Below are positions 8,670 to 15,631 of a stretch of 64,000 nucleotides of DNA, one piece after another. The stretch is from Rhabdobacter roseus (GTDB taxonomy: Bacteria; Bacteroidota; Bacteroidia; Cytophagales; Spirosomataceae): contig NZ_JACHGF010000007.1 of assembly GCF_014202275.1 (NCBI RefSeq), positions 62,001 to 126,000 on the forward strand. The letters are read 5' to 3'. The notes below the pieces were generated by a model that saw nothing but the letters and a program-made list of their open reading frames with translations, was not told the DNA's origin and did not search any database. A program made the translations under genes and the position numbers. Within the stretch, counting starts at the first letter, position 1, and every line of letters begins with the position of its first letter.

Positions 8670-9179
8670 ATGAAATCGTTTTTCTTCTCGCTTGCATTCC
8701 TAGCATTAACTATCAGCTCTTACGCACAAGACGGCGGACGCAACAAAGCCATTTACGTGGAAGGCCTCGGCAGCGGCCTGTTGTTTAGTGTCAACTACGA
8801 TTTTCGCTTCAAGCCCCAGCAAGACGGCCTCGGTATGCGGGTGGGGATAGGTGGAGGTAACCTGGGCGGCTTCGACGCCAATGTCGGTATCGTCACCGTG
8901 CCGGTTCTGGCCAACTACCTGGTGGGTACGCGCCGCGTTGCCTTTGAAGCGGGGGCGGGTATCACGCCCATTTACGTGAAGGCTTCGGCCGCCGACCTCT
9001 CCACGGGCGACGTCGTGAAAGCCGACGGCCTGAGTGCCTTTGGTACCCTCAACGCCGGGCTGCGCCTCCAGCCCATTCGCAACGGGGTGGTGTTTCGCCT
9101 CACCTACACGCCCATCATTACCGGCAGTGGTTTCCTGCCCCTCTTCCTGGGGGTGTCGCTGGGCTACGCGTTTAAGTAG
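8670..9179 (+). CDS. Small outer-membrane beta-barrel protein
   Basis: The 169-residue protein has a clear signal peptide (cleavage after SSYAQ) and then alternating hydrophobic/polar strands rich in glycine, ending with the aromatic strand FLGVSLGYAFK. This suggests an eight-strand outer-membrane barrel of the OmpW/opacity type. No close family can be named from sequence reading. It is preceded by about 180 bases of AT-richer DNA with a partial -7 element (TTATTTTG near 8634), and followed by a 640-bp gap containing repeats. Function unknown. Confidence 0.65.
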   Translation: MKSFFFSLAFLALTISSYAQDGGRNKAIYVEGLGSGLLFSVNYDFRFKPQQDGLGMRVGIGGGNLGGFDANVGIVTVPVLANYLVGTRRVAFEAGAGITPIYVKASAADLSTGDVVKADGLSAFGTLNAGLRLQPIRNGVVFRLTYTPIITGSGFLPLFLGVSLGYAFK

Positions 9180-9185
9180 CTGGCA

Positions 9186-9219
9186 GGGGGCTTGGGGTAC
9201 GGGGCAAGGGGTACTTGCC
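9186..9219 (+). repeat. Purine-rich post-stop hairpin, copy 1
   Basis: Right after the stop at 9179 a G-rich stretch (GGGGTACGGGGCAAGGGG) leads into a small hairpin GGCAAG/CTTGCC (9203-9208 and 9214-9219). A near-identical arrangement follows the stop at 34346, and weaker forms follow stops at 26162 and 51614. It may be a degenerate terminator or RNA end-protection hairpin. Confidence 0.45.
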
Positions 9220-9408
9220 GGATGGTACTTTTATAAAAGCGCCACCTGGCAAGTACCTTTTTTGCCCGCGATACTCTTCGGAAACTGGATTTCATTCTTT
9301 TGTCAAAGGTACTTTATTGCCAGGTGAATACGCTTATAAAGTACCTATTGTAGAATTTGCTTTGCGATTCAGAAGGTTTACAAACGAAGGTACGGATCAA
9401 TAACGCAG

Positions 9409-9574
9409 CTTCGTGGCCGCGTAGCGGTCGAATGTTTATAGGAGAAGACGTAGGTAGGGAACCCGCGTGCCGTTAGGTACGCAACCCACCGCACGTTGCG
9501 TACCTAACGGCACGCGGACGGGTTTTGGTGGCCCTTGTAGCTATAAACATGTCGTGCCTACGGCACGGATTCGG
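9409..9574. repeat. Structured intergenic repeat element, copy 1
   Basis: This 166-bp element contains, in nested order: a mini-hairpin CCGC-GTA-GCGG (9417-9427), an outer repeat TGTTTATAG (9433-9441) pairing with CTATAAACA (9541-9549), a perfect 23-bp stem (9463-9485 with 9495-9517, 9-base loop) and a small hairpin CGTGCC-TAC-GGCACG (9553-9567). A second copy at 41328-41496 keeps all four parts. It lies between convergent genes and contains no coding frame. The rest of the 9180-9823 gap holds only scattered GTACC motifs and the terminator at 9765. Likely a REP/MITE-type repeat; mobility mechanism unknown. Confidence 0.8.
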
Positions 9575-9764
9575 CTCATGAGAATGAATGGGTTAATAAG
9601 CTCTTAAAGCTTTCCCGCCGCGTTGGGGTACAGGACAATAGTATCCCTTTTTAGGAAAATATTATAGACTTGCACCTCATCTATAATACGTTTAACGCAA
9701 ATCTAGCATCATGAACGGACTCCGTACCTAACAGACGCGCAGGTACTTCATAAATACCAATCAA

Positions 9765-9810
9765 AAAACACCGCGCGCGCCAGCAAAGGTACCTTTGCTG
9801 GCGCGCGCGG
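9765..9810 (-). terminator. Terminator built on a 40-bp perfect palindrome
   Basis: Bases 9771-9810 are a perfect palindrome with 20-base arms centred on GGTACC. Read on the minus strand it lies directly after the dehydrogenase stop (9824) and is followed by TGTTTTTTG. The arms begin with alternating CG, giving an unusually strong stem with a minimal four-base loop. Confidence 0.85.
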
Positions 9811-9823
9811 CTATTGGCTTCGT

Positions 9824-12091
9824 TTAACTCAGCTTTTTGAGATCGAAGGGTAGTTTGCGAATGCGGGTACCGGTGGCCGAGAAGATGGCGTTGCAAAGCG
9901 CCGGGGCTACCGGCGGCAGGCCCGGCTCCCCTACCCCGCCCGGCGCTTCTTCGTTCTCGACGAGGTGGATTTCTACCTTCGGCATTTCGTCGATGCGCAG
10001 GATCTGGTACTGGTGGAAGTTGGACTGCTGGGCTTTACCCCCCGCAAACGTAATAGCGGGCTTGATGGCCGCCGAGATTCCCATCGCGATGTTGCCCTCA
10101 GTCTGGGCGCGTACGTTGTCGGGGTTTACGTACATGCCGCAGTCCAGCACCGTCACCACGCGGTCGATCTTCACGCCCACTCCGTCTTTTTTCACAAAAA
10201 CCGCGTGGGCGCACACGCTCCCAAACGACTTGGCGATGGCCACGCCCTTGCCCATGCCTTCGGGCAGCGGCTGGTACCAGCTGGCCTTTTCGGCCAGGGT
10301 CTTGAGGACGTTCTGAAAGCGGGGCGCGTCTTTGAGCAGCTCAAGCCGCGCGTCCAGCGGGTCTTTCCCGGCCGCATGGGCCAGCTCATCCACGAACGAC
10401 TCGTGCCCAAAGCTGCTGTTAGACGGGTACACCGACCGCCACCATACGATCGGGATGTCGGTGGTGACGCGCTTAAAACCTACCTTGGCGTTGGCGAAGG
10501 CGTAGGGACTCTCCTCGTGGCTAATACCCTCCCCCGCCCAGGGATCGGGCTTGCCCGCCGGAAAGGCACCGTACACCTGCCCCATGATCGACTCCCCGAT
10601 GAGCGTGTGCTCGAAGGCCGTGATGGTACCCTGCGCATCCACGCCTCCGCGCATGGCACTCAGCATACCGGGGCGGAAGGGCCCCTGCTGGATGTCGTCC
10701 TCGCGGGTCCAGATCACCTTCACGGGTACTTTGGCCTGCTTCGACAGGTACACCGCCTCCAGCACAAAGTCCAGGTACGCCTTCCGGCCAAAGGCTCCGC
10801 CCAGGAAAGGTACGTTCACCTTCACTTTTTCGGGCGCAATTCCCAGGTACTTGGCTACCTGCTCGATGGCCCCGTCGGGTCCCTGCACGGGTGCCCAGAT
10901 CTCGCAGGTACCGTCGTCTTTGACGTGCGCCACGGCTACTTCGGGCTCCATCGGGGCGTGGGCCAGGAAGGGCGTTTCGTACTGCGCTTCCAGCTTTTTG
11001 GCGGCGGTACCCAGGGCGGCCTTTACATCACCCGCCTGGCTATACGCAGGGGCGTCAGGTACCTTGGCGGCTTCGCGGAGTTGGGCAAAGTAGCGGTCGG
11101 TGGTGAGGTCGGTGGCGTAGTTGGCGTTGTTCCACTCAATTTTCAGCGCCTTGCGGCCCTGCGTGGCGGCCCAGTAGTTGTCGGCCAGTACGGCTACACT
11201 TTCGCAGGTTTTGTAGGGCAAAGGTCGCTCGGCCTTAAGTACCTGCTTCACGCCGGGTACTTTTTTGGCGTTGGCGTCGTCAAACGAAAGTACCTTGCCG
11301 TGGATCATGGGGCTACGCTCAATGGACGCGTACAGCATCCCGGGCACCTCCACGTCCATCCCAAACTCGGCCCGGCCCGTCACCTTGGCGGGTACTTCGG
11401 GCCGCGGCAGGGCTTTGCCCAGGAGCTTGAAATCTTTTTTGGCCTTCAGGGGTAGGTCCTTGGGTACTTCCAGCCGGGCGGCGTCTTCTACGAGCTCTCC
11501 GTAGGTGAAGCTTTTGCCGGTAGGCTTATGAAAAATCTTTCCTTCCTGCGCGTAGCAGTCGGCCTTGCTGACCTTCCAGCGGTCGGCGGCGGCCTGCGTA
11601 AACATCTCGCGCGCGGCGGCTCCGGCCTGGCGCAAGCGCGTCCAGCCCGTGCGTACGGTACTACTCCCGCCCGAGAGCTGCGCGCCGTACTTCCGCAGCC
11701 CGTCCGACTGCCGGATCTGGATCTGATCCAGGGATACTTCCAGTTCTTCGGCCACCATCATGGGTACCGCCTGCCAGGTAGCCTGGCCCATGTCGGGGCG
11801 GTGGTTGATGATGGTAATGCCCCCGGCGTTGTCGATGACCACAAACGGGTGCAGCTCGAACGAAAGTACCGCCGTGCCTTCCTGCCCTACGTTGACCACT
11901 GAGGTACCTCGGCCGCCCGCCTGGGCCGAAAAGCCAAGTACCAGTCCCACGCCCGTGAGCCCCATCGCCTTCATGAAATGACGCCGGTCCAACGGTTGGC
12001 GATCCAACGGTTGCCGGGGCAACGCTTGCCGATCCAACGGTTGGGATTCCAAAGTACCTCCCTCCGGGTTATTTTCCTTGTGTAATGCCAT
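9824..12091 (-). CDS. Molybdenum hydroxylase, molybdopterin-binding large subunit (isoquinoline 1-oxidoreductase-like)
   Basis: The 755-residue large subunit belongs to the xanthine dehydrogenase/aldehyde oxidase superfamily and pairs with the 2Fe-2S subunit encoded just upstream. These enzymes hydroxylate aldehydes or N-heterocycles at a molybdenum-cytosine-dinucleotide site. Visible traits are GGGSSTVR-like GGSSTVRTG near the cofactor, [30 protein letters not shown], and the late [11 protein letters not shown] with [14 protein letters not shown], which holds the active-site Glu. A Tat signal ([13 protein letters not shown]) indicates export. Before it lie four imperfect 15-bp repeats (11985-12044) encoding QPLDR-like units. 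The ATG at 12091 overlaps the upstream gene by 23 bases, implying coupled translation. Substrate unknown. Confidence 0.88.
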   Translation of the reverse strand: MALHKENNPEGGTLESQPLDRQALPRQPLDRQPLDRRHFMKAMGLTGVGLVLGFSAQAGGRGTSVVNVGQEGTAVLSFELHPFVVIDNAGGITIINHRPDMGQATWQAVPMMVAEELEVSLDQIQIRQSDGLRKYGAQLSGGSSTVRTGWTRLRQAGAAAREMFTQAAADRWKVSKADCYAQEGKIFHKPTGKSFTYGELVEDAARLEVPKDLPLKAKKDFKLLGKALPRPEVPAKVTGRAEFGMDVEVPGMLYASIERSPMIHGKVLSFDDANAKKVPGVKQVLKAERPLPYKTCESVAVLADNYWAATQGRKALKIEWNNANYATDLTTDRYFAQLREAAKVPDAPAYSQAGDVKAALGTAAKKLEAQYETPFLAHAPMEPEVAVAHVKDDGTCEIWAPVQGPDGAIEQVAKYLGIAPEKVKVNVPFLGGAFGRKAYLDFVLEAVYLSKQAKVPVKVIWTREDDIQQGPFRPGMLSAMRGGVDAQGTITAFEHTLIGESIMGQVYGAFPAGKPDPWAGEGISHEESPYAFANAKVGFKRVTTDIPIVWWRSVYPSNSSFGHESFVDELAHAAGKDPLDARLELLKDAPRFQNVLKTLAEKASWYQPLPEGMGKGVAIAKSFGSVCAHAVFVKKDGVGVKIDRVVTVLDCGMYVNPDNVRAQTEGNIAMGISAAIKPAITFAGGKAQQSNFHQYQILRIDEMPKVEIHLVENEEAPGGVGEPGLPPVAPALCNAIFSATGTRIRKLPFDLKKLS

Positions 12092-12557
12092 CGCCTTTTG
12101 AGTTTGCTGCTGCTGAATGAATTGCTTTCCGAACGCGCTGGTAGGTACCGCAGCGGCATAGATTGCCGCGCATGGCCAGGTCGATGTCCTCATCGGTGGG
12201 AGCGGGCTTGTCTTTGAGTAAAGCCACGGCCGTCATGATCTGCCCCGACTGGCAGTAGCCGCACTGAGGTACCTGCTCTTCGATCCAGGCGCGCTGCACA
12301 GGGTGTAGTTTTTCTTCGGTACCAATGCCTTCGATGGTCGTGATCTGCTTGTCGGCGGCGGCCTGCACGGGGTACGAGCAGGAGCGGGCGGGCTTGCCGT
12401 CGATGTGTACCGTACAAGCTCCGCACTGCGAAATACCGCAGCCGAACTTGGTCCCTTTCAGACCCACCTGGTCGCGGAGCACCCACAGGAGAGGTGTCCG
12501 GGGGTCAACGTCCAGGCGCTGTAGCTGGCCGTTGATGGTTAAGGAAATAGCTGCCAT
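12069..12557 (-). CDS. (2Fe-2S)-binding small subunit of molybdenum hydroxylase
   Basis: The 162-residue protein carries both iron-sulfur clusters of this enzyme class. The N-terminal plant-ferredoxin-type cluster uses Cys40, Cys45, Cys48 and Cys60; the C-terminal helical cluster uses Cys99, Cys102, Cys134 and Cys136 (CGYC and LCRC). It passes electrons from the molybdenum site of the large subunit to an external acceptor, commonly a cytochrome c. No FAD subunit is present nearby, which fits the two-subunit isoquinoline-oxidoreductase type. The ATG at 12557 begins directly with the ferredoxin strand; an 18-codon upstream extension is AT-rich and unlikely. First gene of a two-gene operon. Confidence 0.92.
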   Translation of the reverse strand: MAAISLTINGQLQRLDVDPRTPLLWVLRDQVGLKGTKFGCGISQCGACTVHIDGKPARSCSYPVQAAADKQITTIEGIGTEEKLHPVQRAWIEEQVPQCGYCQSGQIMTAVALLKDKPAPTDEDIDLAMRGNLCRCGTYQRVRKAIHSAAANSKGDGITQGK

Positions 12558-12725
12558 GAAAAAAGTAAAAGATTGATTGATATAGATTTTCGCTTTGAAG
12601 TAGCTCAGCAAAGTACCCTGCCGGGTACCGGCCTCGGTGCCATAACTCCCCGAAGGTAAGGGGTTTCAGCGAAGATTCCAACCCCGGCGGGTACCTTCAC
12701 TTACCCTTTCGAGCGCTTTTCTGCC

Positions 12726-12733
12726 TACCTTTG
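12726..12733 (+). promoter_or_regulatory. Candidate -7 element of the threonine aldolase promoter
   Basis: TACCTTTG matches TAnnTTTG exactly and lies 27 bases before the ATG. No clear -33 TTTG is seen at the usual distance. Confidence 0.5.
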
Positions 12734-12760
12734 CGCCGCTTTGAATTAAATTCCCCCATC

Positions 12761-13780
12761 ATGCTCATCGACCTCCGCTCTGATACCGTTACGCGCCCTA
12801 CGCCCGCCATGCAAGCCGCCATGTGGGCTGCCGAAGTGGGCGACGATGTTTTTGGCGACGACCCCGCCGTCAATGCCCTCGAAGAAAAAGCGGCCCGGCT
12901 CTTTGGGAAGGAAGCCGCGCTTTTCTGCGCCTCGGGTACCATGACCAACCAACTCGCCATTCGGGTCCATACGCAGCCCGGTAGCGACGTCATCTGCGAC
13001 AAGCTCTCGCACATTTACCTCTACGAAGGCGGCGGCATCATGCTGAACGCCTTCTCGTCGGTGAAGCTGCTCGACGGCGACCGCGGACGCCTCAACGCCC
13101 GGCAAGTGGCCGACGCCATCAGCCCCCTCGATGACCCGCACGCGACCGTAACGCGGCTCGTCTCGCTCGAAAACACCATGAACAAAGGCGGAGGCTGCTA
13201 CTACGACCTGGCCGAAATCCGGGCCATCCGGCGCGTCTGCGACGAGCACCAACTACCCCTGCACCTGGACGGGGCCCGGCTTTTCAACGCCCTGGTCGAA
13301 ACCGGCGAAGCGCCCGCCCTCTACGGCCAACTCTTCGATTCCATCAGCATTTGCCTGTCCAAGGGGTTGGGTTGTCCGGTGGGTTCGTTGCTGCTGGGTA
13401 CGCGGGCGTTTATTCAAAAGGCGCGGCGCTTCCGCAAGGTCATGGGCGGCGGCTGGCGGCAGGCGGGCTTTCTGGCCGCCGCGGGTATTTACGCCCTCGA
13501 CCACCACGTAGACCGCCTCCGCGACGACCACGCCCGGGCCCGCGCCATCGGCAACATGCTCCGGGCAAAACCTGAGGTGGAGGACCTCTACCCCATCGAC
13601 ACCAACATCGTCATCATGCAGCTACCCGAGTCCATCCTGGCCGCGGACTACGTCCGAAAGCTCGAAATGCTCCGCATCCGGGCCGTCACCTTCGGCAAGC
13701 ACCTGGTTCGCTTCGTCACGCACCTGGACTTCACCGACGACCACCTTACCGAGCTCCAAAAGCAGCTCGCCAAGGTGTAG
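12761..13780 (+). CDS. ltaE: Low-specificity L-threonine aldolase
   Basis: This 339-residue protein is a fold-type I PLP enzyme that cleaves L-threonine or allo-threonine to glycine and acetaldehyde in the cytoplasm. Family marks are the start IDLRSDTVTRPTPAM, the GDDVFGDDP segment at ~28-36, the His in CDKLSHIYLYEGGG, LDGARLFNA, and the PLP lysine K201 in LSKGLGCPVGS. The length is normal. The ATG at 12761 opens straight into the conserved N-terminus; an in-frame TTG ten codons upstream falls on the promoter element. It is monocistronic, divergent from the molybdenum hydroxylase operon and closed by a terminator. Composition is GC-rich throughout. Confidence 0.92.
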   Translation: MLIDLRSDTVTRPTPAMQAAMWAAEVGDDVFGDDPAVNALEEKAARLFGKEAALFCASGTMTNQLAIRVHTQPGSDVICDKLSHIYLYEGGGIMLNAFSSVKLLDGDRGRLNARQVADAISPLDDPHATVTRLVSLENTMNKGGGCYYDLAEIRAIRRVCDEHQLPLHLDGARLFNALVETGEAPALYGQLFDSISICLSKGLGCPVGSLLLGTRAFIQKARRFRKVMGGGWRQAGFLAAAGIYALDHHVDRLRDDHARARAIGNMLRAKPEVEDLYPIDTNIVIMQLPESILAADYVRKLEMLRIRAVTFGKHLVRFVTHLDFTDDHLTELQKQLAKV

Positions 13781-13807
13781 GCCATCTTCGGTTCTTTTTT
13801 CTGAGTG

Positions 13808-13846
13808 CCCCGGCAGGTACTTTAAGCACCGCTGGGGTTGTTTTTT
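13808..13846 (+). terminator. Intrinsic terminator of threonine aldolase gene
   Basis: Arms 13808-13814 (CCCCGGC) and 13831-13837 (GCTGGGG) pair with one G-T pair and are followed by TTGTTTTTT. Confidence 0.7.
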
Positions 13847-13860
13847 GCTTGATAAAGCCA

Positions 13861-13890
13861 TTACCATTTTGGTAACTTATTGTATCTTTG
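13861..13890 (+). promoter_or_regulatory. Promoter and candidate operator of the HigBA module
   Basis: The dyad TTACCA-TTT-TGGTAA (13861-13875) lies just upstream of an exact -7 element, TATCTTTG (13883-13890), 20 bases before the toxin ATG. HigA proteins repress their own promoter by binding such dyads, so this is the natural operator candidate. The link is inference from position and symmetry. Confidence 0.5.
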
Positions 13891-13909
13891 TCCTAGTCAG
13901 CGTCAATCC

Positions 13910-14205
13910 ATGAGAGTAATTGCCAAAAAAATACTACGCGAATTTTGGGTGAAACATGCCGACGCGGAGGAGTTCCTGAAAACGTGGTATAAGGAAGCAA
14001 CGAAAGCTACCTGGAAATCTCCAGCTGATATCAAAGCGGACTATACAAAAGCAAGTATCCTCAAAAATAGCCGCGTTGTTTTCAATATTTGTGGCAATAA
14101 GTACCGTCTAATTGTGGAAATCAACTACCCCAGGCAATGGGTTTTTATACGCTTTATTGGCTAACGCATAATGAGTATGACGCAATCGATGCAGAAAAAA
14201 TATAA
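13910..14205 (+). pseudogene. higB: HigB-family mRNA interferase toxin, frameshifted near its C-terminus
   Basis: From the ATG at 13910 the frame encodes 84 residues typical of HigB (RelE superfamily): MRVIAKKILREFW, WKSPADIK, NSRVVFNICGNKYRLIVEI and the near-terminal WVFIRFIG. It then meets TAA at 14162. The missing family tail THNEYDAIDAEKI is intact in another frame from 14164 to its stop at 14203-14205, six bases before the antitoxin ATG. Thus one base has been lost or two gained around 14160. The toxin would lack its conserved end, which in HigB contributes to the catalytic fold. A sequencing error or programmed frameshift is possible. Start chosen because ten preceding codons overlap the promoter. 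Confidence 0.85.
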
Positions 14206-14211
14206 TTCCCT

Positions 14212-14568
14212 ATGAATATAAAAGCCTTAAAAACGGAAGAGGATTATAACCAAGCTATTAAAAGACTTGAGGTTATTTTCCAGGCTCCCGCTGATTCAGC
14301 CGAAGGTGACGAAGCCGAAGTACTTTCGATCTTGATTGAAAAATTTGAAGAGGACCACTTCCCCATCGAAGCGCCTGACCCCATTGAAGCCATCAAGTTC
14401 AGAATGGAGCAAATGGACCTCGACAATAACGATTTGGCCGAAGTAATTGGTTATAAGAGTCGGGTTTCTGAGCTATTCAGCCGAAAAAGAAAATTAACAC
14501 TCAAGATGATTCGGACCCTTCACGAGAAGTTAAAGATACCTTATGAAATTCTTCTCGTTGACTATTAA
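14212..14568 (+). CDS. higA: HigA-family antitoxin, XRE helix-turn-helix
   Basis: The 118-residue protein matches HigA antitoxins of the long type: an acidic N-terminal half (residues ~1-55, with EDYNQAIKRLE) and a C-terminal helix-turn-helix (LDNNDLAEVIGYKSRVSELFSRKRKLTLKMIRTLHEKL, given here only by position ~72-110). HigA binds and neutralises HigB and represses the operon. It follows the toxin tail by six bases, the usual toxin-first HigBA order. The antitoxin is intact although the toxin frame is not, so it may persist as a plain repressor or against other toxins. AT-richer than the neighbours. Confidence 0.88.
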   Translation: MNIKALKTEEDYNQAIKRLEVIFQAPADSAEGDEAEVLSILIEKFEEDHFPIEAPDPIEAIKFRMEQMDLDNNDLAEVIGYKSRVSELFSRKRKLTLKMIRTLHEKLKIPYEILLVDY

Positions 14569-14676
14569 AAGACACAATCAAGTACCTATGCGTGTTGTTA
14601 TAAAACCATTTGCCCACGTATAAAATTGCCATACATTCGCTTTTATGGGATGTATATTCCACTAATGTACCTAGCT

Positions 14677-14931
14677 ATGCCTACGAAGCTAACCTTAACC
14701 ATCGAGCAGGCCGTGATCGACAAAGCCAAAAAGTACGCTAAGGAGAGAGAGCGTAGCTTGTCCGATATTATCGAAAACTACCTCAAGGTACTTACTCAAG
14801 AGCGTGATCCGGTGGAAGATGAACTGACTCCTATCGTAAAATCCCTGAAGGGGTCTTTCAAAGCGCCAAAAGATATGGATTATAAAAAAGAATTAGCGGA
14901 CGCTCACGGCAAAAATCTTAGCGCTCTGTGA
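14677..14931 (+). CDS. DUF6364-like ribbon-helix-helix antitoxin
   Basis: This 84-residue protein opens with the family start MPTKLTLTIEQAVIDKAKKYA and the helix SLSDIIENYLKVL, the ribbon-helix-helix DNA-binding pattern of DUF6364 antitoxins. These are normally translated with a PIN-domain RNase toxin directly downstream. Here only a fragment of such a toxin remains (next entry), overlapping the last codons. The ATG at 14677 fits the family; two in-frame ATGs upstream add residues that are not conserved. It is presumably an orphan antitoxin. Product assignment is from family recall, not a database search. Confidence 0.75.
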   Translation: MPTKLTLTIEQAVIDKAKKYAKERERSLSDIIENYLKVLTQERDPVEDELTPIVKSLKGSFKAPKDMDYKKELADAHGKNLSAL

Positions 14932-15028
14932 ATCGAAAAAACTAGTGGGCTATCTTTCCCCGATAATCATTAGCAACGTGTACTACCAGCTACGCAAAAC
15001 GCCTGATCGCTGGTCATTTGTAAGGTAA
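14924..15028 (+). pseudogene. Remnant of a PIN-domain toxin
   Basis: In frame 2 the sequence from 14924 reads LCESKKLVGYLSPIIISNVYY (first 20 residues quoted end at Y) followed by QLRKT and then unrelated residues to a TAA at 15026. This matches the middle helix-strand segment of PIN toxins that pair with DUF6364 antitoxins. The start with its catalytic Asp (usually FIDTN) and the last two thirds are gone, and the fragment is fused directly onto the antitoxin end. A deletion has therefore removed the toxin core. It cannot be active. Confidence 0.7.
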
Positions 15029-15058
15029 AATTTTAACCATTTCCTTCTCAAAGCCTAT

Positions 15059-15526
15059 ATGAAAATACGCTCCGCCTTTGCCACTCTTATTTTGGCCTTG
15101 CTCACGTTCGCCTGCCAACCCGCGGAAGACACAAAAAAATCCGAAGGAAGTACCCAAGAACAAAACCAGGCCCTGGCCCAAAAAGTATACGAGCGGTTTA
15201 ACGCCCACGACTGGGCGGGCATGGCCAATTTGTACAGCGAGTCGGCGGAGTTCAAGGACCCGTCGCTGGGGCCGGATGCCGTAACCCAAACTCGCCCGCA
15301 GATCATCGCCAAATACCAGGAACTGGCGGGGATGTTCCCCGACGTGCGCGATGACATCGTGGCCATGTACCCCTCCGCCGACCAGCACGTGGTGGTGGAG
15401 TTTGTGTCGTCAGGTACCTCGCCGGATGGTACTTCCTGGAAACTACCCATTTGCACCATTTTTACCATCGAAAACGGACTCATCACCCGCGACTTCACCT
15501 ACTACGATAATTCAAAAACCGACTAA
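15059..15526 (+). CDS. SnoaL/NTF2-like lipoprotein
   Basis: The 155-residue protein has a lipoprotein signal (LALLTFAC, lipobox Cys ~19) and then an NTF2-like cone fold of the SnoaL type: ALAQKVYERFNAHDWAGMANLYSES at the first helices, FPDVRDDIV, and strands ending in ITRDFTYYDN. Such domains bind small hydrophobic ligands or act as isomerases or polyketide cyclases; many in Bacteroidota are uncharacterised. It stands alone after the toxin-antitoxin region; GTACC motifs reappear inside this gene. Function unknown beyond the fold. Confidence 0.7.
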   Translation: MKIRSAFATLILALLTFACQPAEDTKKSEGSTQEQNQALAQKVYERFNAHDWAGMANLYSESAEFKDPSLGPDAVTQTRPQIIAKYQELAGMFPDVRDDIVAMYPSADQHVVVEFVSSGTSPDGTSWKLPICTIFTIENGLITRDFTYYDNSKTD

Positions 15527-15631
15527 TGCTAGCTTCTTCTTTGAACTTCTTGCCGCACAGGGTGTTCTAAATTAGGCCTACACGAGCCGACATGAATCTC
15601 ACTTAGTTAAGTCAAGTACCTATACGTACCC

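Noticed and set aside
9215-9403. 62-codon frame after the small barrel gene
   Set aside because: Carries several GTACC motifs but no protein-like features and lies among repeats.
9965-11455. 496-codon open frame on the plus strand
   Set aside because: Antisense to the molybdenum subunit; no recognisable motif and a His/Val/Gly-rich composition typical of shadow frames.
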